DNA of 58,841 nt from the NCBI RefSeq assembly GCF_006539985.1, contig NZ_BJOB01000013.1:1-58841 (forward strand), in the 5' to 3' direction. The position numbers and the translations under genes were made by a program. Below are positions 36,777-46,006 of this stretch, piece by piece (position 1 is the first letter of the stretch; each line of letters begins with the position of its first letter). The stretch comes from Kurthia gibsonii. Lineage in GTDB: Bacteria; Bacillota; Bacilli; Bacillales_A; Planococcaceae. Below the pieces are notes generated by a model that had not been told where the DNA came from, did not search any database, and was given only the letters and a program-made list of their open reading frames with translations.

Positions 36777-36811
36777 TTGATTAATTAACTCTCGAGTATA
36801 TATAATGAGAG
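36777..36811 (+). promoter_or_regulatory. promoter of the MMPL gene with possible TetR operator
   Basis: TTGATT (36777-36782) and TATAAT (36801-36806), spacing 18, form a sigma-A-type promoter. CTCTC (36789-36793) and GAGAG (36807-36811) form a short inverted repeat around the -10, where a TetR repressor would act. The promoter is good; the operator is a guess. Confidence 0.6.
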
Positions 36812-36835
36812 AGAATAAAAAAGGAGTGAGAAAAT

Positions 36836-39037
36836 ATGCGAAAGCATCCATTAGAACAATGGGGCGCGTTAGTAGCAGGTAAAAAAGGACGCTGGATTAC
36901 ATTAGCTTTTTGGGTTCTACTCGTAGCGGTATTATCATTTACACTTCCCCAAATTAATAGCGTAGAAAGCAACAACGCAGAAAATTTACCTTCAAACGCA
37001 GCTTCAAAAGAAGCGGAAAAAGTTATTAAAGAACAATTTCCAAATGATTCAGGTATTCCATTATTACTTGTTTGGCACCGCGAGGGTGGTTTAAATCAAG
37101 AGGATTACGCAAAAATTCAAAAATTATATAAAGATTTGGAGAGCAACCCTGTACCTCATCAGGCAACAATTCCTCCATTTGGTAAATTACCACCACAAGC
37201 TTTAATGAAATCAGCTTCAGAGAATGGGTCTACACTTGTTACACCTGTATTCTTTGATCAAAAATCAACAACGGAGCAATTACAAGTTGGTTTAGATGAC
37301 ATTAAAAAGCAAGTAAAAGATTTAGATGTTAAAACAACAGGTAGTTATGACAATAAAGACGAACTAAACCTTCGTTACTCAGGTCCTGTTGGAATTGCGA
37401 TTGACGCAACAGGTCTATTCAAAAATGCAGACTTTAAATTATTAGCAGCAACTGTATTACTTGTATTAGTATTATTAATTTTAATTTATCGTTCACCATT
37501 ATTAGCGATTATTCCATTAATTGCAGTAGGTCTAGCATATGGTGTGATTTCACCATTACTTGGACTGATGGCGGAGCAGGGATGGATTGATAAGGACGAT
37601 CAAGCAGTGTCCATCATGACCGTTCTATTATTCGGGGCAGGAACCGATTACTGTTTATTCCTGATTTCAAAATATCGTGAAGTATTATTAAAAGTAGAAA
37701 ATCGTTTTGAAGCGATGAAGATTTCGATGAAGGAATCGGGCGGCGCGATTATGATGAGTGCTTTAACAGTTGTAATCGGTCTTGCAACATTAGGTTTAGC
37801 ACACTATGGTTCATTCCATCGATTCGCTGTACCATTTAGTTTTGGCGTTCTAATCATGGGAATTACAGCACTAGTTGTACTACCAGCCATCTTAGTAATC
37901 ATTGGTCGTGTGGCATTCTTCCCATTCATTCCGCGTACAGAGAAAATGGCGCAGGAAGTAGCAGCGAAAAAAGGCAAAGCACCAAAGCAACATGCACCAC
38001 AGCACCGTATCGGTAAGAAGGTTGCGCATCTTGTTACAGGTAAACCATGGGCAATCATTATTATCACAGTTGTATTCTTAGGTGGTCTTGCAGCATTCAC
38101 ACCAAAGGTTAACTATACGTTCGATTTACTATCATCATTCCCAGATGAGACAAATTCACGTGAAGGTTTTAAACTAATTGAAGATAACTTCTCAGCTGGT
38201 GAACTTGCACCGATGAAAGTCGTTGTCGATACAAAAGGCAAAGATGTTAACTTAAAAGAGAATCTTGGAAAATTAAGTTACGTGAGTGAAGTAGCAGCAC
38301 CACAACAAAGTGAAAAAGATAAAAACATTCAATTATACGAAGTAAGTTTAAAAGATAATCCTTACTCAGCAGAAGCTCTAGAAACTGTACCGAAGATTAC
38401 AAAAGCAACAGAAGGTTTCTTGAAAGATGCAAAAGTAGAAGACGGTAAAGTATGGGTAGGCGGCGAAACAGCTTCACAATATGATGAGAAAGAAACAATC
38501 TCTCGAGATGAATCTGTGATTCTACCAACGATGATTGCGTTAATCGCATTACTATTACTTGTATATCTTCGTTCGATTACAGCAACAATCTACCTTGTCG
38601 GAACCGTTGTATTATCGTTCGTTGCAGCGCTTGGTGCAGGTTGGATTGTTCTACACTATGTTTTAGGTTTCGATGCAATCTCTGGTTCAATTCCATTATA
38701 TGCATTCGTATTCTTAGTAGCACTTGGTGAGGACTATAACATCTTCATGATTTCAGAGATTTGGAAGAATCGTAAAAATGGTAAGCCGCATAAATTGGCA
38801 ATCCAAGAAGGTGTTATTCATACAGGAAGCGTTATTACATCAGCAGGTTTAATCTTAGCTGGTACGTTCGCAGTATTAGGTACATTACCAATTCAAGTAC
38901 TTGTACAGTTTGGTATTGTAACAGCTATCGGTATTCTAATGGATACATTCATTATCCGTCCATTACTTGTACCAGCCCTAACAACAGTTATGGGACGTTA
39001 CGCTTACTGGCCAGGAAAGTTATTTAAGAAACAATAA
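36836..39037 (+). CDS. MMPL/RND-family transporter
   Basis: This is a 733-residue membrane protein with two repeats. Each has one helix, a large extracellular domain (about 45-195 and 415-560) and five to six helices. The conserved proton-relay-type segment FGAGTDYCLFLISKYRE is in the first half, with its counterpart ALGEDYNIFMISEIW in the second. MMPL proteins export lipids, peptides or drugs. Control by the divergent TetR suggests an induced efflux role. Ribosome site AAAGGAG. Confidence 0.9.
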   Translation: MRKHPLEQWGALVAGKKGRWITLAFWVLLVAVLSFTLPQINSVESNNAENLPSNAASKEAEKVIKEQFPNDSGIPLLLVWHREGGLNQEDYAKIQKLYKDLESNPVPHQATIPPFGKLPPQALMKSASENGSTLVTPVFFDQKSTTEQLQVGLDDIKKQVKDLDVKTTGSYDNKDELNLRYSGPVGIAIDATGLFKNADFKLLAATVLLVLVLLILIYRSPLLAIIPLIAVGLAYGVISPLLGLMAEQGWIDKDDQAVSIMTVLLFGAGTDYCLFLISKYREVLLKVENRFEAMKISMKESGGAIMMSALTVVIGLATLGLAHYGSFHRFAVPFSFGVLIMGITALVVLPAILVIIGRVAFFPFIPRTEKMAQEVAAKKGKAPKQHAPQHRIGKKVAHLVTGKPWAIIIITVVFLGGLAAFTPKVNYTFDLLSSFPDETNSREGFKLIEDNFSAGELAPMKVVVDTKGKDVNLKENLGKLSYVSEVAAPQQSEKDKNIQLYEVSLKDNPYSAEALETVPKITKATEGFLKDAKVEDGKVWVGGETASQYDEKETISRDESVILPTMIALIALLLLVYLRSITATIYLVGTVVLSFVAALGAGWIVLHYVLGFDAISGSIPLYAFVFLVALGEDYNIFMISEIWKNRKNGKPHKLAIQEGVIHTGSVITSAGLILAGTFAVLGTLPIQVLVQFGIVTAIGILMDTFIIRPLLVPALTTVMGRYAYWPGKLFKKQ

Positions 39038-39045
39038 ATAGTAGG

Positions 39046-39086
39046 GTAGCTAGGGGAAATATTATATTTGAACCTAGCTGCTTTTC
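39046..39086 (+). terminator. terminator of the MMPL gene
   Basis: GTAGCTAGG pairs with CCTAGCTGC (one G-T pair), followed by TTTTCT. Confidence 0.75.
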
Positions 39087-39187
39087 TAATTTACAACGAT
39101 TTTACATAATGGTTATCATATGCAACTTCTTATTTTTTTCAGCATATGATACAGTTAAATTACATGAAAGTGAAGGAGTTGGACATT

Positions 39188-39742
39188 ATTCTTACTGTTA
39201 AAGAAGTTATTCGTAATCGTCGTTCAATTAAATTATTCAATGGTAAACCTGTTTCAAAAGAAGCACTATTAACCATTTTTGATGATGCTAAATGGGCTCC
39301 AAACCATGGTAACCGTCAACCGTGGCGTATTGTATTAGCTACAGAAGATGGATTACAACGATTAAATACGGTTATTCGTGATGTTGTTGTACCGAACTGG
39401 GAAGAACTATCTGTAGAAGAACTAGCGAAAAAGATGGTGAAGTTTACAACACCAGGTGCTGTCGCTTTTGTCATCATGCCAGAAGATTTGCGTCAAAAAG
39501 AACGCCTAGAGGATTTTGCGGCAGCAAGTAGCTTTATTCAAAACATTCAATTGCTTGCGTGGGATGAAGGAATTGGTTGTTGCTGGAAAACACCAGGTTG
39601 GTTAGAGAAACCGGAGTTCTTGAAAGCACTAGGTTTAGAAGCAGGTGAAAGACCGATTGCGATGTTGCAATTTGGTTACTTTGATACAATCCCTGCTGAA
39701 AAACCAAAAAAATCTATTGAGGAATTTGTGACATTCTTTTAA
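39188..39742 (+). CDS. nitroreductase-family protein with a probable ATT start
   Basis: This is an FMN-dependent oxidoreductase of about 184 residues. It has RNRRSIKLFNGKPV and WAPNHGNRQPWRIV (FMN-phosphate site), IQNIQLLAWDEGIGCCWKTPG, and a final LQFGYFDT. The best ribosome site, AAGGAG (39173-39178), has no ATG, GTG or TTG at normal distance; ATT codons lie 6 and 9 nt after it (39185 and 39188). ATG 39146 and ATG 39164 lie upstream, but neither has a ribosome site. Homologues begin about four residues before the RRS motif, which agrees with an ATT start. It appears monocistronic. Confidence 0.82.
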   Translation: MLTVKEVIRNRRSIKLFNGKPVSKEALLTIFDDAKWAPNHGNRQPWRIVLATEDGLQRLNTVIRDVVVPNWEELSVEELAKKMVKFTTPGAVAFVIMPEDLRQKERLEDFAAASSFIQNIQLLAWDEGIGCCWKTPGWLEKPEFLKALGLEAGERPIAMLQFGYFDTIPAEKPKKSIEEFVTFF

Positions 39743-39920
39743 TAAAAATCTTGTGAATTTGAAGTTATTTCTAAAGTAGAACGAATATTTTCCGAATGTA
39801 TAAGTAGGAAGATACAACGTCTATGGAGGAAATAGCTTCCTTTTTTTATATCTATATGCTCGTTTTCCTCTTGTAAAAGAACGCTTGTTCTTATATTATG
39901 AAAATAAGGAGATGAGAAGG

Positions 39921-40322
39921 ATGATTCAATTGAAGTCAATTTGTGAGATTCGTACGAATAATTTCCATGATCCGGACATGGCGATGAAGTTCGACCAATT
40001 ATGGAACGAGGCCACACCTTACAAGCTAGATGGCACTGTTCTTTATGGTGTATATAGTCAATATGAGAATAATTATAAAGGTGATTATACAGTAGGTGTA
40101 TATCGCGAAAGTCAAATTGGTGACTTGAATATTGATGTCAATACAGCCTATAAAAGCTATGTAGTGGATCATCATGATCCGATGGGTGTATTTAAAACAT
40201 GGCAAAAGATTTGGCAAGAAGAAGAAGAAGGTATTATCAATCGCGCCTATACATACGACTTTGAAAAATATGAAGCAGATGGTACGATTACGATTCATAT
40301 TGCGATTGATACATGTCTATAA
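39921..40322 (+). CDS. GyrI-like / AraC effector-binding domain protein
   Basis: This is a 133-residue stand-alone small-molecule-binding domain of the GyrI-like (SHS2) fold, the same module as the C-terminal part of BmrR and AraC-type regulators. It shows the internal repeat of strands with GVYSQYENNYKGDYTVGVY and the late conserved Glu region KYEADGTITIHIAI. There is no DNA-binding domain. I set the start at ATG 39921, 9 nt after AAGGAG; an earlier in-frame ATG abuts the ribosome site. Confidence 0.8.
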   Translation: MIQLKSICEIRTNNFHDPDMAMKFDQLWNEATPYKLDGTVLYGVYSQYENNYKGDYTVGVYRESQIGDLNIDVNTAYKSYVVDHHDPMGVFKTWQKIWQEEEEGIINRAYTYDFEKYEADGTITIHIAIDTCL

Positions 40323-40326
40323 TGAT

Positions 40327-40368
40327 AAAAAAGAAACAGCCTCGTTATAATCGAGCTGTTTCTTTTTT
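40327..40368. terminator. bidirectional terminator
   Basis: AAAAAAGAAACAGC pairs with GCTGTTTCTTTTTT, with an inner TCG/CGA. It separates the GyrI-like gene from the convergent dipeptidase gene. Confidence 0.88.
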
Positions 40369-40371
40369 TAT

Positions 40372-41754
40372 TTATTTTTTGTAATCTTTGATTTCGTGGA
40401 AGTAATCACTTACGACACGTAGACCTTTATCAAAGTTTTCTAAGTGGAAGTGTTCGTTAGGTGCGTGAATGTTTTCTGTTGATAGTGCGAAGCCCATCAT
40501 GACAACAGGTGCGCCTAAAATTTCATCAAATGTTGAGACGATTGGAATCGAACCACCTTCACGTACATAAGCTGTTTTTGCGTCATATTGTGTTTCGTAT
40601 GAACGACCAGCTGCTTGAATGAGTGGGTGATCCATCGGTGTGATGAACGGTTTACCTTTATCGAATTCAGCCACTTCAACCTCTACACCAGCAGGCTTGT
40701 TCGCTTCAATATGTTTACGAAGAAGGCGAACGATTTCGTCTGGATCTTGGTCTGGTACAAGACGGCATGTAATTTTTGCGCCAGCTTGAGCAGGAAGAAC
40801 GGTCTTAATTCCTTCACCTGAGAAGCCACCGAATACACCGTTTACTTCAAGTGTTGGACGGGCAGAAGTTTGTTCTAAATAGGAGAAGCCTTCTTCACCG
40901 AATAATTCTTTTACGCCTGTTTCTTCTTTAATATCTTCTTCAGAGAAGTCTAGTTCTGCATAAGTTGCGCGTTCTTCATCTGTTAATGGGCGCACAGAAT
41001 CGTAGAAACCTTCTACAGAAATCGTACCATGTTCATCATGGAATGAAGATAATAAATCAGCTAATGCATGGATTGGGTTTTGTACACCGCCACCGTAAAC
41101 ACCAGAGTGTAAGTCGCGTTTTGAACCTTTTACTGTAATTTCGATACCTGCTAAACCACGAAGTGCATAACATACAGCTGGTTTACCAGGACCGTATAGT
41201 GCTGTATCTGAAATTAATACAACATCTGTTGCTAATTCTTCTTTATGGTCAGCGATGAATTGGTCTAAATGAACGCTACCGATTTCTTCTTCACCTTCGA
41301 AGATGACTTTCACATTAACAGGTAATTTTTCTTCTGTTTGTAATAAAGCTTCAAGTACTTTGACATGCATGAATACTTGACCTTTATCATCACTTGAACC
41401 ACGTGCATATATCTTGTTGTCACGAATTTCAGGCTTAAATGGTTCTGTATCCCATAGCTCAATTGGGTCAACAGGTTGTACGTCATAGTGACCGTAAACA
41501 AGAACAGTTGGACGACCTTCAGCGTGTAACCATTCAGCAGTTACAACAGGATGTCCTGGTGTTGGTTGTACTTGAACATTTTCCATACCTGCTTTTTCAA
41601 GCAAGTTTGCTAAATAATCAGCAGCTGTTTGCATATCTGGCTTATGCTCAGAAAGTGAACTAATACTTGGAATGGCTAAAAATTCTTTCATTTCTTCTAA
41701 ATGCTTTTCACGATGATTTGTAAAATATTGATCGACTTGTTGTAATTGATCCAT
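40372..41754 (-). CDS. M20-family dipeptidase
   Basis: This is a 460-residue dizinc peptidase of the M20/CNDP (carnosinase-like) group. Zinc ligands and catalytic residues are visible: HYDVQPVDP (His and Asp), ARGSSDDKGQ (bridging Asp), FEGEEEIGS (general-base Glu and metal Glu) and the late His in ENIHAPNEH. The middle lid domain (about 195-350) is the dimerisation domain. It hydrolyses dipeptides in the cytoplasm. Ribosome site GAGGG. It is monocistronic. Confidence 0.9.
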   Translation of the reverse strand: MDQLQQVDQYFTNHREKHLEEMKEFLAIPSISSLSEHKPDMQTAADYLANLLEKAGMENVQVQPTPGHPVVTAEWLHAEGRPTVLVYGHYDVQPVDPIELWDTEPFKPEIRDNKIYARGSSDDKGQVFMHVKVLEALLQTEEKLPVNVKVIFEGEEEIGSVHLDQFIADHKEELATDVVLISDTALYGPGKPAVCYALRGLAGIEITVKGSKRDLHSGVYGGGVQNPIHALADLLSSFHDEHGTISVEGFYDSVRPLTDEERATYAELDFSEEDIKEETGVKELFGEEGFSYLEQTSARPTLEVNGVFGGFSGEGIKTVLPAQAGAKITCRLVPDQDPDEIVRLLRKHIEANKPAGVEVEVAEFDKGKPFITPMDHPLIQAAGRSYETQYDAKTAYVREGGSIPIVSTFDEILGAPVVMMGFALSTENIHAPNEHFHLENFDKGLRVVSDYFHEIKDYKK

Positions 41755-41902
41755 TTAAAATCCCTCATTTCTAACGTAATTAGCTCTAGTATAACATATG
41801 TTTCGATAGGCGGAATATTTTGAACGTTCATAGATATAATTGGAATACTGTTTAAGTTAAAAAGTACAATAAAAAAAGGAAAGTTAGTTGGAGGTGGAAG
41901 AA

Positions 41903-43045
41903 ATGGTCATGACCGTTCAGAATTTTTTAGAATTACCGATTACAAAGGATTTTGAGGTTGTAGCAGGGGAAGATTTTCTACACAAAAAGATGAAGAACGT
42001 TGAAATTTTAGACTTTGAGTTTATTAAGGGCTTTGAAGGAACGCGTGAAAAGATGTTCACAGAGGATAGTCTTGTGTTGACAAGTTTGCTATTTGCACAA
42101 CATGAACCGGAACTACTGATGGATATGGTAGAACGATTTGCGGACCTACATATTAGTGCATTCGCTTATAAGCCAGTGATTTATAAAGATTTACCATCTG
42201 AAGTTTTAGAATTAGCAGTGGAAAAAGAGATTCCTGTTTTAAAATTCGGCGGTGATGAGTTTTTTGAAGATATTATTTTTCAGGCGATGAATTATCGTAC
42301 ACGTGCTTCACAAGTCGAATTTTTAGAGACAACGGTTGCTCGTTTAATTGAAGATGATTTAGACCGCGAAACACAATCTACACTTATGCGCCAATTGAAC
42401 CGACCTTTTGAGACATATGCATATGTAGTGAGTATTTCAAGTCCGCACATTGCTTCATATAATTTATTTCGTTTAGAACCTTTTTTACGTACAGGATTAA
42501 TTACCCGTTATAAACAGCAAATGATTATGGTCATGACGAATCATAGTTCATCAGCGCCTTTTCATGAAAGGATGATGGAGATCTTACAAATTTGTAAAAA
42601 GGAATTAGCACCAATCCAAATTGGTATGAGTAATGTTCATGAAACAGAGCAAAATTTAGCAAAAGCATTACAAGAAGCGTGTTACGCTAATATTTTTGCG
42701 AATCTTTATAACCAAGCAATTTTTTCATACGATACATTGAAAACAGAGAAATTATTAATTGAATTAATGAAAAAACAACCTTCTTTCGTTAAAAGATATA
42801 TAGATGAATGGATTGAACCGTTAGAGGAGTGGGATCACTTTTTAGAAACAGCCATCTCATATGTTTTACAAGAAGGGAATATTAAAGCTGTTGCGGAGTT
42901 ACACTATTGCCACCCGAATACGATTCGTTATCGTATTACAAAGATGAAGACGATTTTATCGCCAGAAGTAAATGACATGCAGTTTTTTGAGCAATTATCT
43001 GTTGCAATTAAGTTATATCTGTTAAAAAAACATTTAGATTTGTAA
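41903..43045 (+). CDS. PucR-family transcriptional regulator
   Basis: This is a 380-residue regulator. The N-terminal PucR domain (about 1-120) includes LPITKDFEVVAGEDFLHKKM and LVLTSLLFAQ. A central region (about 130-290) is of the CdaR/GGDEF-like type, and the C-terminal helix-turn-helix (about 320-380) is NIKAVAELHYCHPNTIRYR. Family members control purine, amino acid or sugar-acid catabolism. No catabolic target is directly adjacent. The start is ATG 41903 behind GGAGGTG; an upstream TTG lies within the ribosome site. Confidence 0.85.
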   Translation: MVMTVQNFLELPITKDFEVVAGEDFLHKKMKNVEILDFEFIKGFEGTREKMFTEDSLVLTSLLFAQHEPELLMDMVERFADLHISAFAYKPVIYKDLPSEVLELAVEKEIPVLKFGGDEFFEDIIFQAMNYRTRASQVEFLETTVARLIEDDLDRETQSTLMRQLNRPFETYAYVVSISSPHIASYNLFRLEPFLRTGLITRYKQQMIMVMTNHSSSAPFHERMMEILQICKKELAPIQIGMSNVHETEQNLAKALQEACYANIFANLYNQAIFSYDTLKTEKLLIELMKKQPSFVKRYIDEWIEPLEEWDHFLETAISYVLQEGNIKAVAELHYCHPNTIRYRITKMKTILSPEVNDMQFFEQLSVAIKLYLLKKHLDL

Positions 43046-43140
43046 AAAATACAAAAATAATTTAATTTTTTTAGAAAATACATGAAACATTTTGTTCTCT
43101 TTACATGATATGCTTACAAAAGCTAAAAGGAGGAGAACGA

Positions 43141-44034
43141 ATGAAACAACATATAGGTGTACTTATGTTGATGGTAACAGCAGTTGTTTGGGGCAGTGGA
43201 TTTGTTGTCACAGATATCGGTTTGGATTACCTCAACGCCTATCAATTAATGGCTGGGCGATTCATATTAGCCGCTATTCTACTAATTATTTTATTTGGTT
43301 ATAAATTTAAAAAAATAACGAAACGTGTCATTTGGAAGGGCGCGATTTTAGGCGCTATTCTTTATACAGGTTTCGTGTTACAAACAGTGGGTCTTGAATA
43401 TACAACACCATCTAAAAATGCTTTTTTAACAGCTGTGAACGTATTAGTTGTTCCGTTAATTGCCTATGCAGTGTACAAGCGTAAAGTTGATCGTTTCGAA
43501 GTGATTGGGGCAGTTACAGCATTAATCGGGATTGCGCTACTCTCATTGCAAAGTTCATTCACAATGAATATTGGCGATATTTTAACGCTATTATGTGCGG
43601 TTGCTTTCGCGTTTGATATTTTTTATACGAATAAATTTGTTCAAAATGAAGATGCTATTTTATTAACGATTATTCAATTTATTTCAGCAGCAGTAATTAG
43701 TGCTTTATTCGTGCTAGTAAGAGGTGATGTCCCAACAAGTATTGAAAGTGTTGGAACAGGCGGTCTATTCTCAATTGTTTATCTCGCCGTATTCTCTACA
43801 ATCGTGGCGTACTTATTCCAAAACATCGCTTTCAAATATACATCTGCAACACAGGGAGCCATCATTTTATCGATGGAATCATTCTTTGGTATGGTTTTCT
43901 CGGTCGTATTTTTGCATGAAGTATTAACAGGACGTATGGTAATCGGCGCTGTGCTTATTTTAGCTGCCATTATTTTCTCGGAAGTCAAACCGACATTTGG
44001 AAAAAGACAGCCAAAATTATTAAAGCCAGATTAA
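43141..44034 (+). CDS. EamA/DMT-superfamily transporter
   Basis: This 297-residue protein has ten membrane helices in two EamA repeats. It starts MKQHIGVLMLMVTAVVWGSG and has TPSKNAFLTAVNVLVVPL in the first half and YTSATQGAIILSMESFFGMV in the second. The start ATG 43141 lies behind a strong AAAAGGAGGAG. It follows the PucR regulator by 95 bp and may be under its control, but the sequence does not prove this. Substrate unknown. Confidence 0.88.
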   Translation: MKQHIGVLMLMVTAVVWGSGFVVTDIGLDYLNAYQLMAGRFILAAILLIILFGYKFKKITKRVIWKGAILGAILYTGFVLQTVGLEYTTPSKNAFLTAVNVLVVPLIAYAVYKRKVDRFEVIGAVTALIGIALLSLQSSFTMNIGDILTLLCAVAFAFDIFYTNKFVQNEDAILLTIIQFISAAVISALFVLVRGDVPTSIESVGTGGLFSIVYLAVFSTIVAYLFQNIAFKYTSATQGAIILSMESFFGMVFSVVFLHEVLTGRMVIGAVLILAAIIFSEVKPTFGKRQPKLLKPD

Positions 44035-44040
44035 ATGAGA

Positions 44041-44074
44041 AAGAGGAATCTCGTAAGACGGGATTTCTTTTTTA
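44041..44074 (+). terminator. terminator of the EamA gene
   Basis: An imperfect stem (GGAATCTCGT / ACGGGATTTC, with G-T pairs) is followed by TTTTTT, directly behind the stop. Confidence 0.7.
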
Positions 44075-44360
44075 TTGTAAAACATTAGACTTTGCATGGT
44101 ACAATGCATCGTAAATAACTTTTGTACGTAAAGTTAAAGTATGACATTGTCGAATATAAGTAATGAATATAGAAGACACCGTATGATTTTCACTATCATA
44201 AGGCATCTTCTATTATTTATATAAATATGTATTCTTACATAAATTGCACAAAAACCTTACACGTTTGTAATGAAAGTGAAAGCAAAACCGATAGAGCGTA
44301 AGGTTGTTTTCGCAGATAATAAGAGTATAACAAAGCAAGTAATATTCGGAGGTTTTAAAA
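44075..44360. promoter_or_regulatory. intergenic region upstream of the ECF sigma gene
   Basis: It holds a second hairpin (44168-44210: AGAAGA-CC-TATGAT pairing with ATCATA-GG-ATCTTCT) and an inverted repeat AACCTTAC (44253-44260) / GTAAGGTT (44298-44305) separated by 37 bp, about 55 bp before the sigma start. I do not see a convincing ECF-type autoregulatory promoter (TGAAAC plus CGTC). Confidence 0.5.
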
Positions 44361-44909
44361 ATGACAATTCAACTTGAAGAAGTTTATGAAGAATATAATC
44401 GCTACATATATCATTTATGTTTAAAATTAACACGTAATAAAGCAGAAGCAGAAGACTTAATGCAAGAAGTATGGGTGAAAGTTGTCCGCTATGAATCATA
44501 CGTTGCACAAGTCGACCACTTAAAAGCATGGTTAACAACAATTTGCATGAATACATTCCGCGACCGCTATCGCAAAAATGTACGTCGTAGCAAATACATG
44601 ATGAACCAACCTGATACATTAGACGTACCTGTTTTAGATTTGGTTCCCAACAATGAACCAACAACAGAAGAATTAATTGAGCAAGAAGATGTAGCGCAAT
44701 TAGTACAAGCAAAAATCAATCAACTAGACGGTATTTACCGCAATACACTACTTTACTTCTATGTAAAACAATACTCATTAGTTGAGATTGCAGAATTAAT
44801 GAAAGTATCAATCGGTACAGTAAAATCACGTCTTTTCCGTGCAAAACAGCGCCTAAAAGAAATGATGTTACAAGATGATACAACAGCTACAGCTATCTTG
44901 CCAGCATAA
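44361..44909 (+). CDS. ECF-type (group 4) RNA polymerase sigma factor
   Basis: This is a 182-residue sigma factor. Region 2 (about 10-75) includes YIYHLCLKLTRNKAEAEDLMQ and VWVKVVRYESY. Region 4 (about 120-172) includes YRNTLLYFYVKQYSLVEIAE and SIGTVKSRLFRAKQRLKEM. Regions 1.1 and 3 are absent, as in ECF sigmas. No anti-sigma factor gene follows; the next gene is a convergent marR. The partner must lie elsewhere or control is unusual. The ribosome site GGAGG is ~8 nt upstream. The regulon cannot be read from the sequence. Confidence 0.88.
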   Translation: MTIQLEEVYEEYNRYIYHLCLKLTRNKAEAEDLMQEVWVKVVRYESYVAQVDHLKAWLTTICMNTFRDRYRKNVRRSKYMMNQPDTLDVPVLDLVPNNEPTTEELIEQEDVAQLVQAKINQLDGIYRNTLLYFYVKQYSLVEIAELMKVSIGTVKSRLFRAKQRLKEMMLQDDTTATAILPA

Positions 44910-44945
44910 TTAATACAAGTAATCTATGAAAGTTGTCCCCCTAAT

Positions 44946-45088
44946 CTCACAATCGTCATTGTGAGTTCATATAGATTGGAATCGTATATAAACAGATATA
45001 CGATTCCTCTACTACATATAAAAAAAGCCATCTTAAACATGTAAAAACCCACATCTGAAAATGTGGAAGGCATGTAAAAGATGGCTTT
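44946..45088. terminator. three consecutive hairpins between sigma and marR genes
   Basis: CTCACAAT/ATTGTGAG (44946-44965), GGAATCGTATAT/ATATACGATTCC (44978-45007), and a three-tier stem (45024-45088: AAAGCCATCTT/AAGATGGCTTT, ACATG/CATGT, CCACAT/ATGTGG). The last is a bidirectional terminator candidate flanked by A and T runs. The first two lack T-runs. Confidence 0.75.
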
Positions 45089-45107
45089 TGAACATGACTG
45101 TGTTCAA

Positions 45108-45539
45108 TTAACCAAGTAAGAGTTTAGAGAATATTTTGCGAAGTGTATCCACTTCGTCTTCTGTAAGCATACCGAACATACGCTGAACCATTAACTCAAT
45201 ATGCGCATAGGCATTATCGAGCAACTGGATTCCTTCATCCGTAATTTCAATCTGATAAGCGCGTCGGTCGGCTACATTCTTTGTTTTTTTGATATAACCT
45301 GCGTTGATGAGCTTCGTAGTTAGAACGGTTACACCGCCAGTCGTGACATGTAGCTTTTCAGCTAAATCAGATGGGCGAACAGGGCCATTCGATTCTAAAA
45401 GATCGAGTAATAAAATATGGGTTTTTGAAAGACCCATATTATTATGGCTGTTCCATTCGTTTGCCCATTTTCTTTCAAGAGCTGCAGCAATCTCGAAAAG
45501 AGACGAGATGCTGTGCTCTTTTTCTTTATTATTCATCAT
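45108..45539 (-). CDS. MarR-family regulator
   Basis: This is a 143-residue winged-helix regulator. The DNA-binding region (about 45-105) is GLSKTHILLLDLLESNGPVR with LAEKLHVTTGGVTVLTTKL and the wing Asp-Arg-Arg in VADRRAYQIEITDEG. It has no Cys, so it is not a thiol sensor of the OhrR type. It lies 28 bp downstream of an Spx-like gene on the same strand and is probably co-transcribed with it. The start is uncertain: ATG 45539 follows a weak GGAG; TTG 45557 in the same frame is possible. Confidence 0.87.
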   Translation of the reverse strand: MMNNKEKEHSISSLFEIAAALERKWANEWNSHNNMGLSKTHILLLDLLESNGPVRPSDLAEKLHVTTGGVTVLTTKLINAGYIKKTKNVADRRAYQIEITDEGIQLLDNAYAHIELMVQRMFGMLTEDEVDTLRKIFSKLLLG

Positions 45540-45567
45540 AGGGTAACTCATCTCCAACGTGATTCAT

Positions 45568-45972
45568 TTAGAAATCATTTGATAAGCGTTGCATTTCAAA
45601 TAATTCATATGCACGTACTTTACGTGGAATAAAACGACGAATATCCATCTCGTTATATCCAACTTGTAGGCGCTTATCGTCAATTAAAATTGGGCTACGC
45701 AACATTTTTGGGTGGTCTTTAATAATACTATAAAGTTCTTGAATTGATAACTGATTAATATCGCAATTTAAGTTTTTATAGTCTTTTGAATTCGTTGAAA
45801 TAATTTCATCTGTGCCGTCTTCTGTCATACTTAGAACTTGTTTGAACTCAGCAAGTGTTAACGGATCTGATGTAATGCGTTTTTCTACATATGGAATTGC
45901 GTTCTCTTCTAACCATTGTAGAGCCTTCTTAGATGATGTACAGCTAGTTTGTGTATAAATTGTAACAGTCAT
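45568..45972 (-). CDS. Spx/MgsR-family regulator with CxxS instead of CxxC
   Basis: This is a 134-residue ArsC-fold protein closely matching Spx: [34 protein letters not shown] and [13 protein letters not shown]. Spx binds the RNA polymerase alpha C-terminal domain to switch transcription under disulphide stress. In B. subtilis Spx a Cys-x-x-Cys pair near residue 10 is the redox switch. Here that motif reads CTSS (codons TGT ACA TCA TCT), so only one Cys remains. The start is ATG 45972, 8 nt after GAGG. A promoter with a dyad lies upstream. Confidence 0.9.
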   Translation of the reverse strand: MTVTIYTQTSCTSSKKALQWLEENAIPYVEKRITSDPLTLAEFKQVLSMTEDGTDEIISTNSKDYKNLNCDINQLSIQELYSIIKDHPKMLRSPILIDDKRLQVGYNEMDIRRFIPRKVRAYELFEMQRLSNDF

Positions 45973-46006
45973 GTTCATTACCTCTTTCTCTTTTGTTAAT
46001 ATATTT

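Noticed and set aside
44271-44300. ECF-type autoregulatory promoter before the sigma gene
   Set aside because: TGAAAG and CGTA elements are present but their spacings (14 or 20 bp) do not fit the usual ~16 bp.
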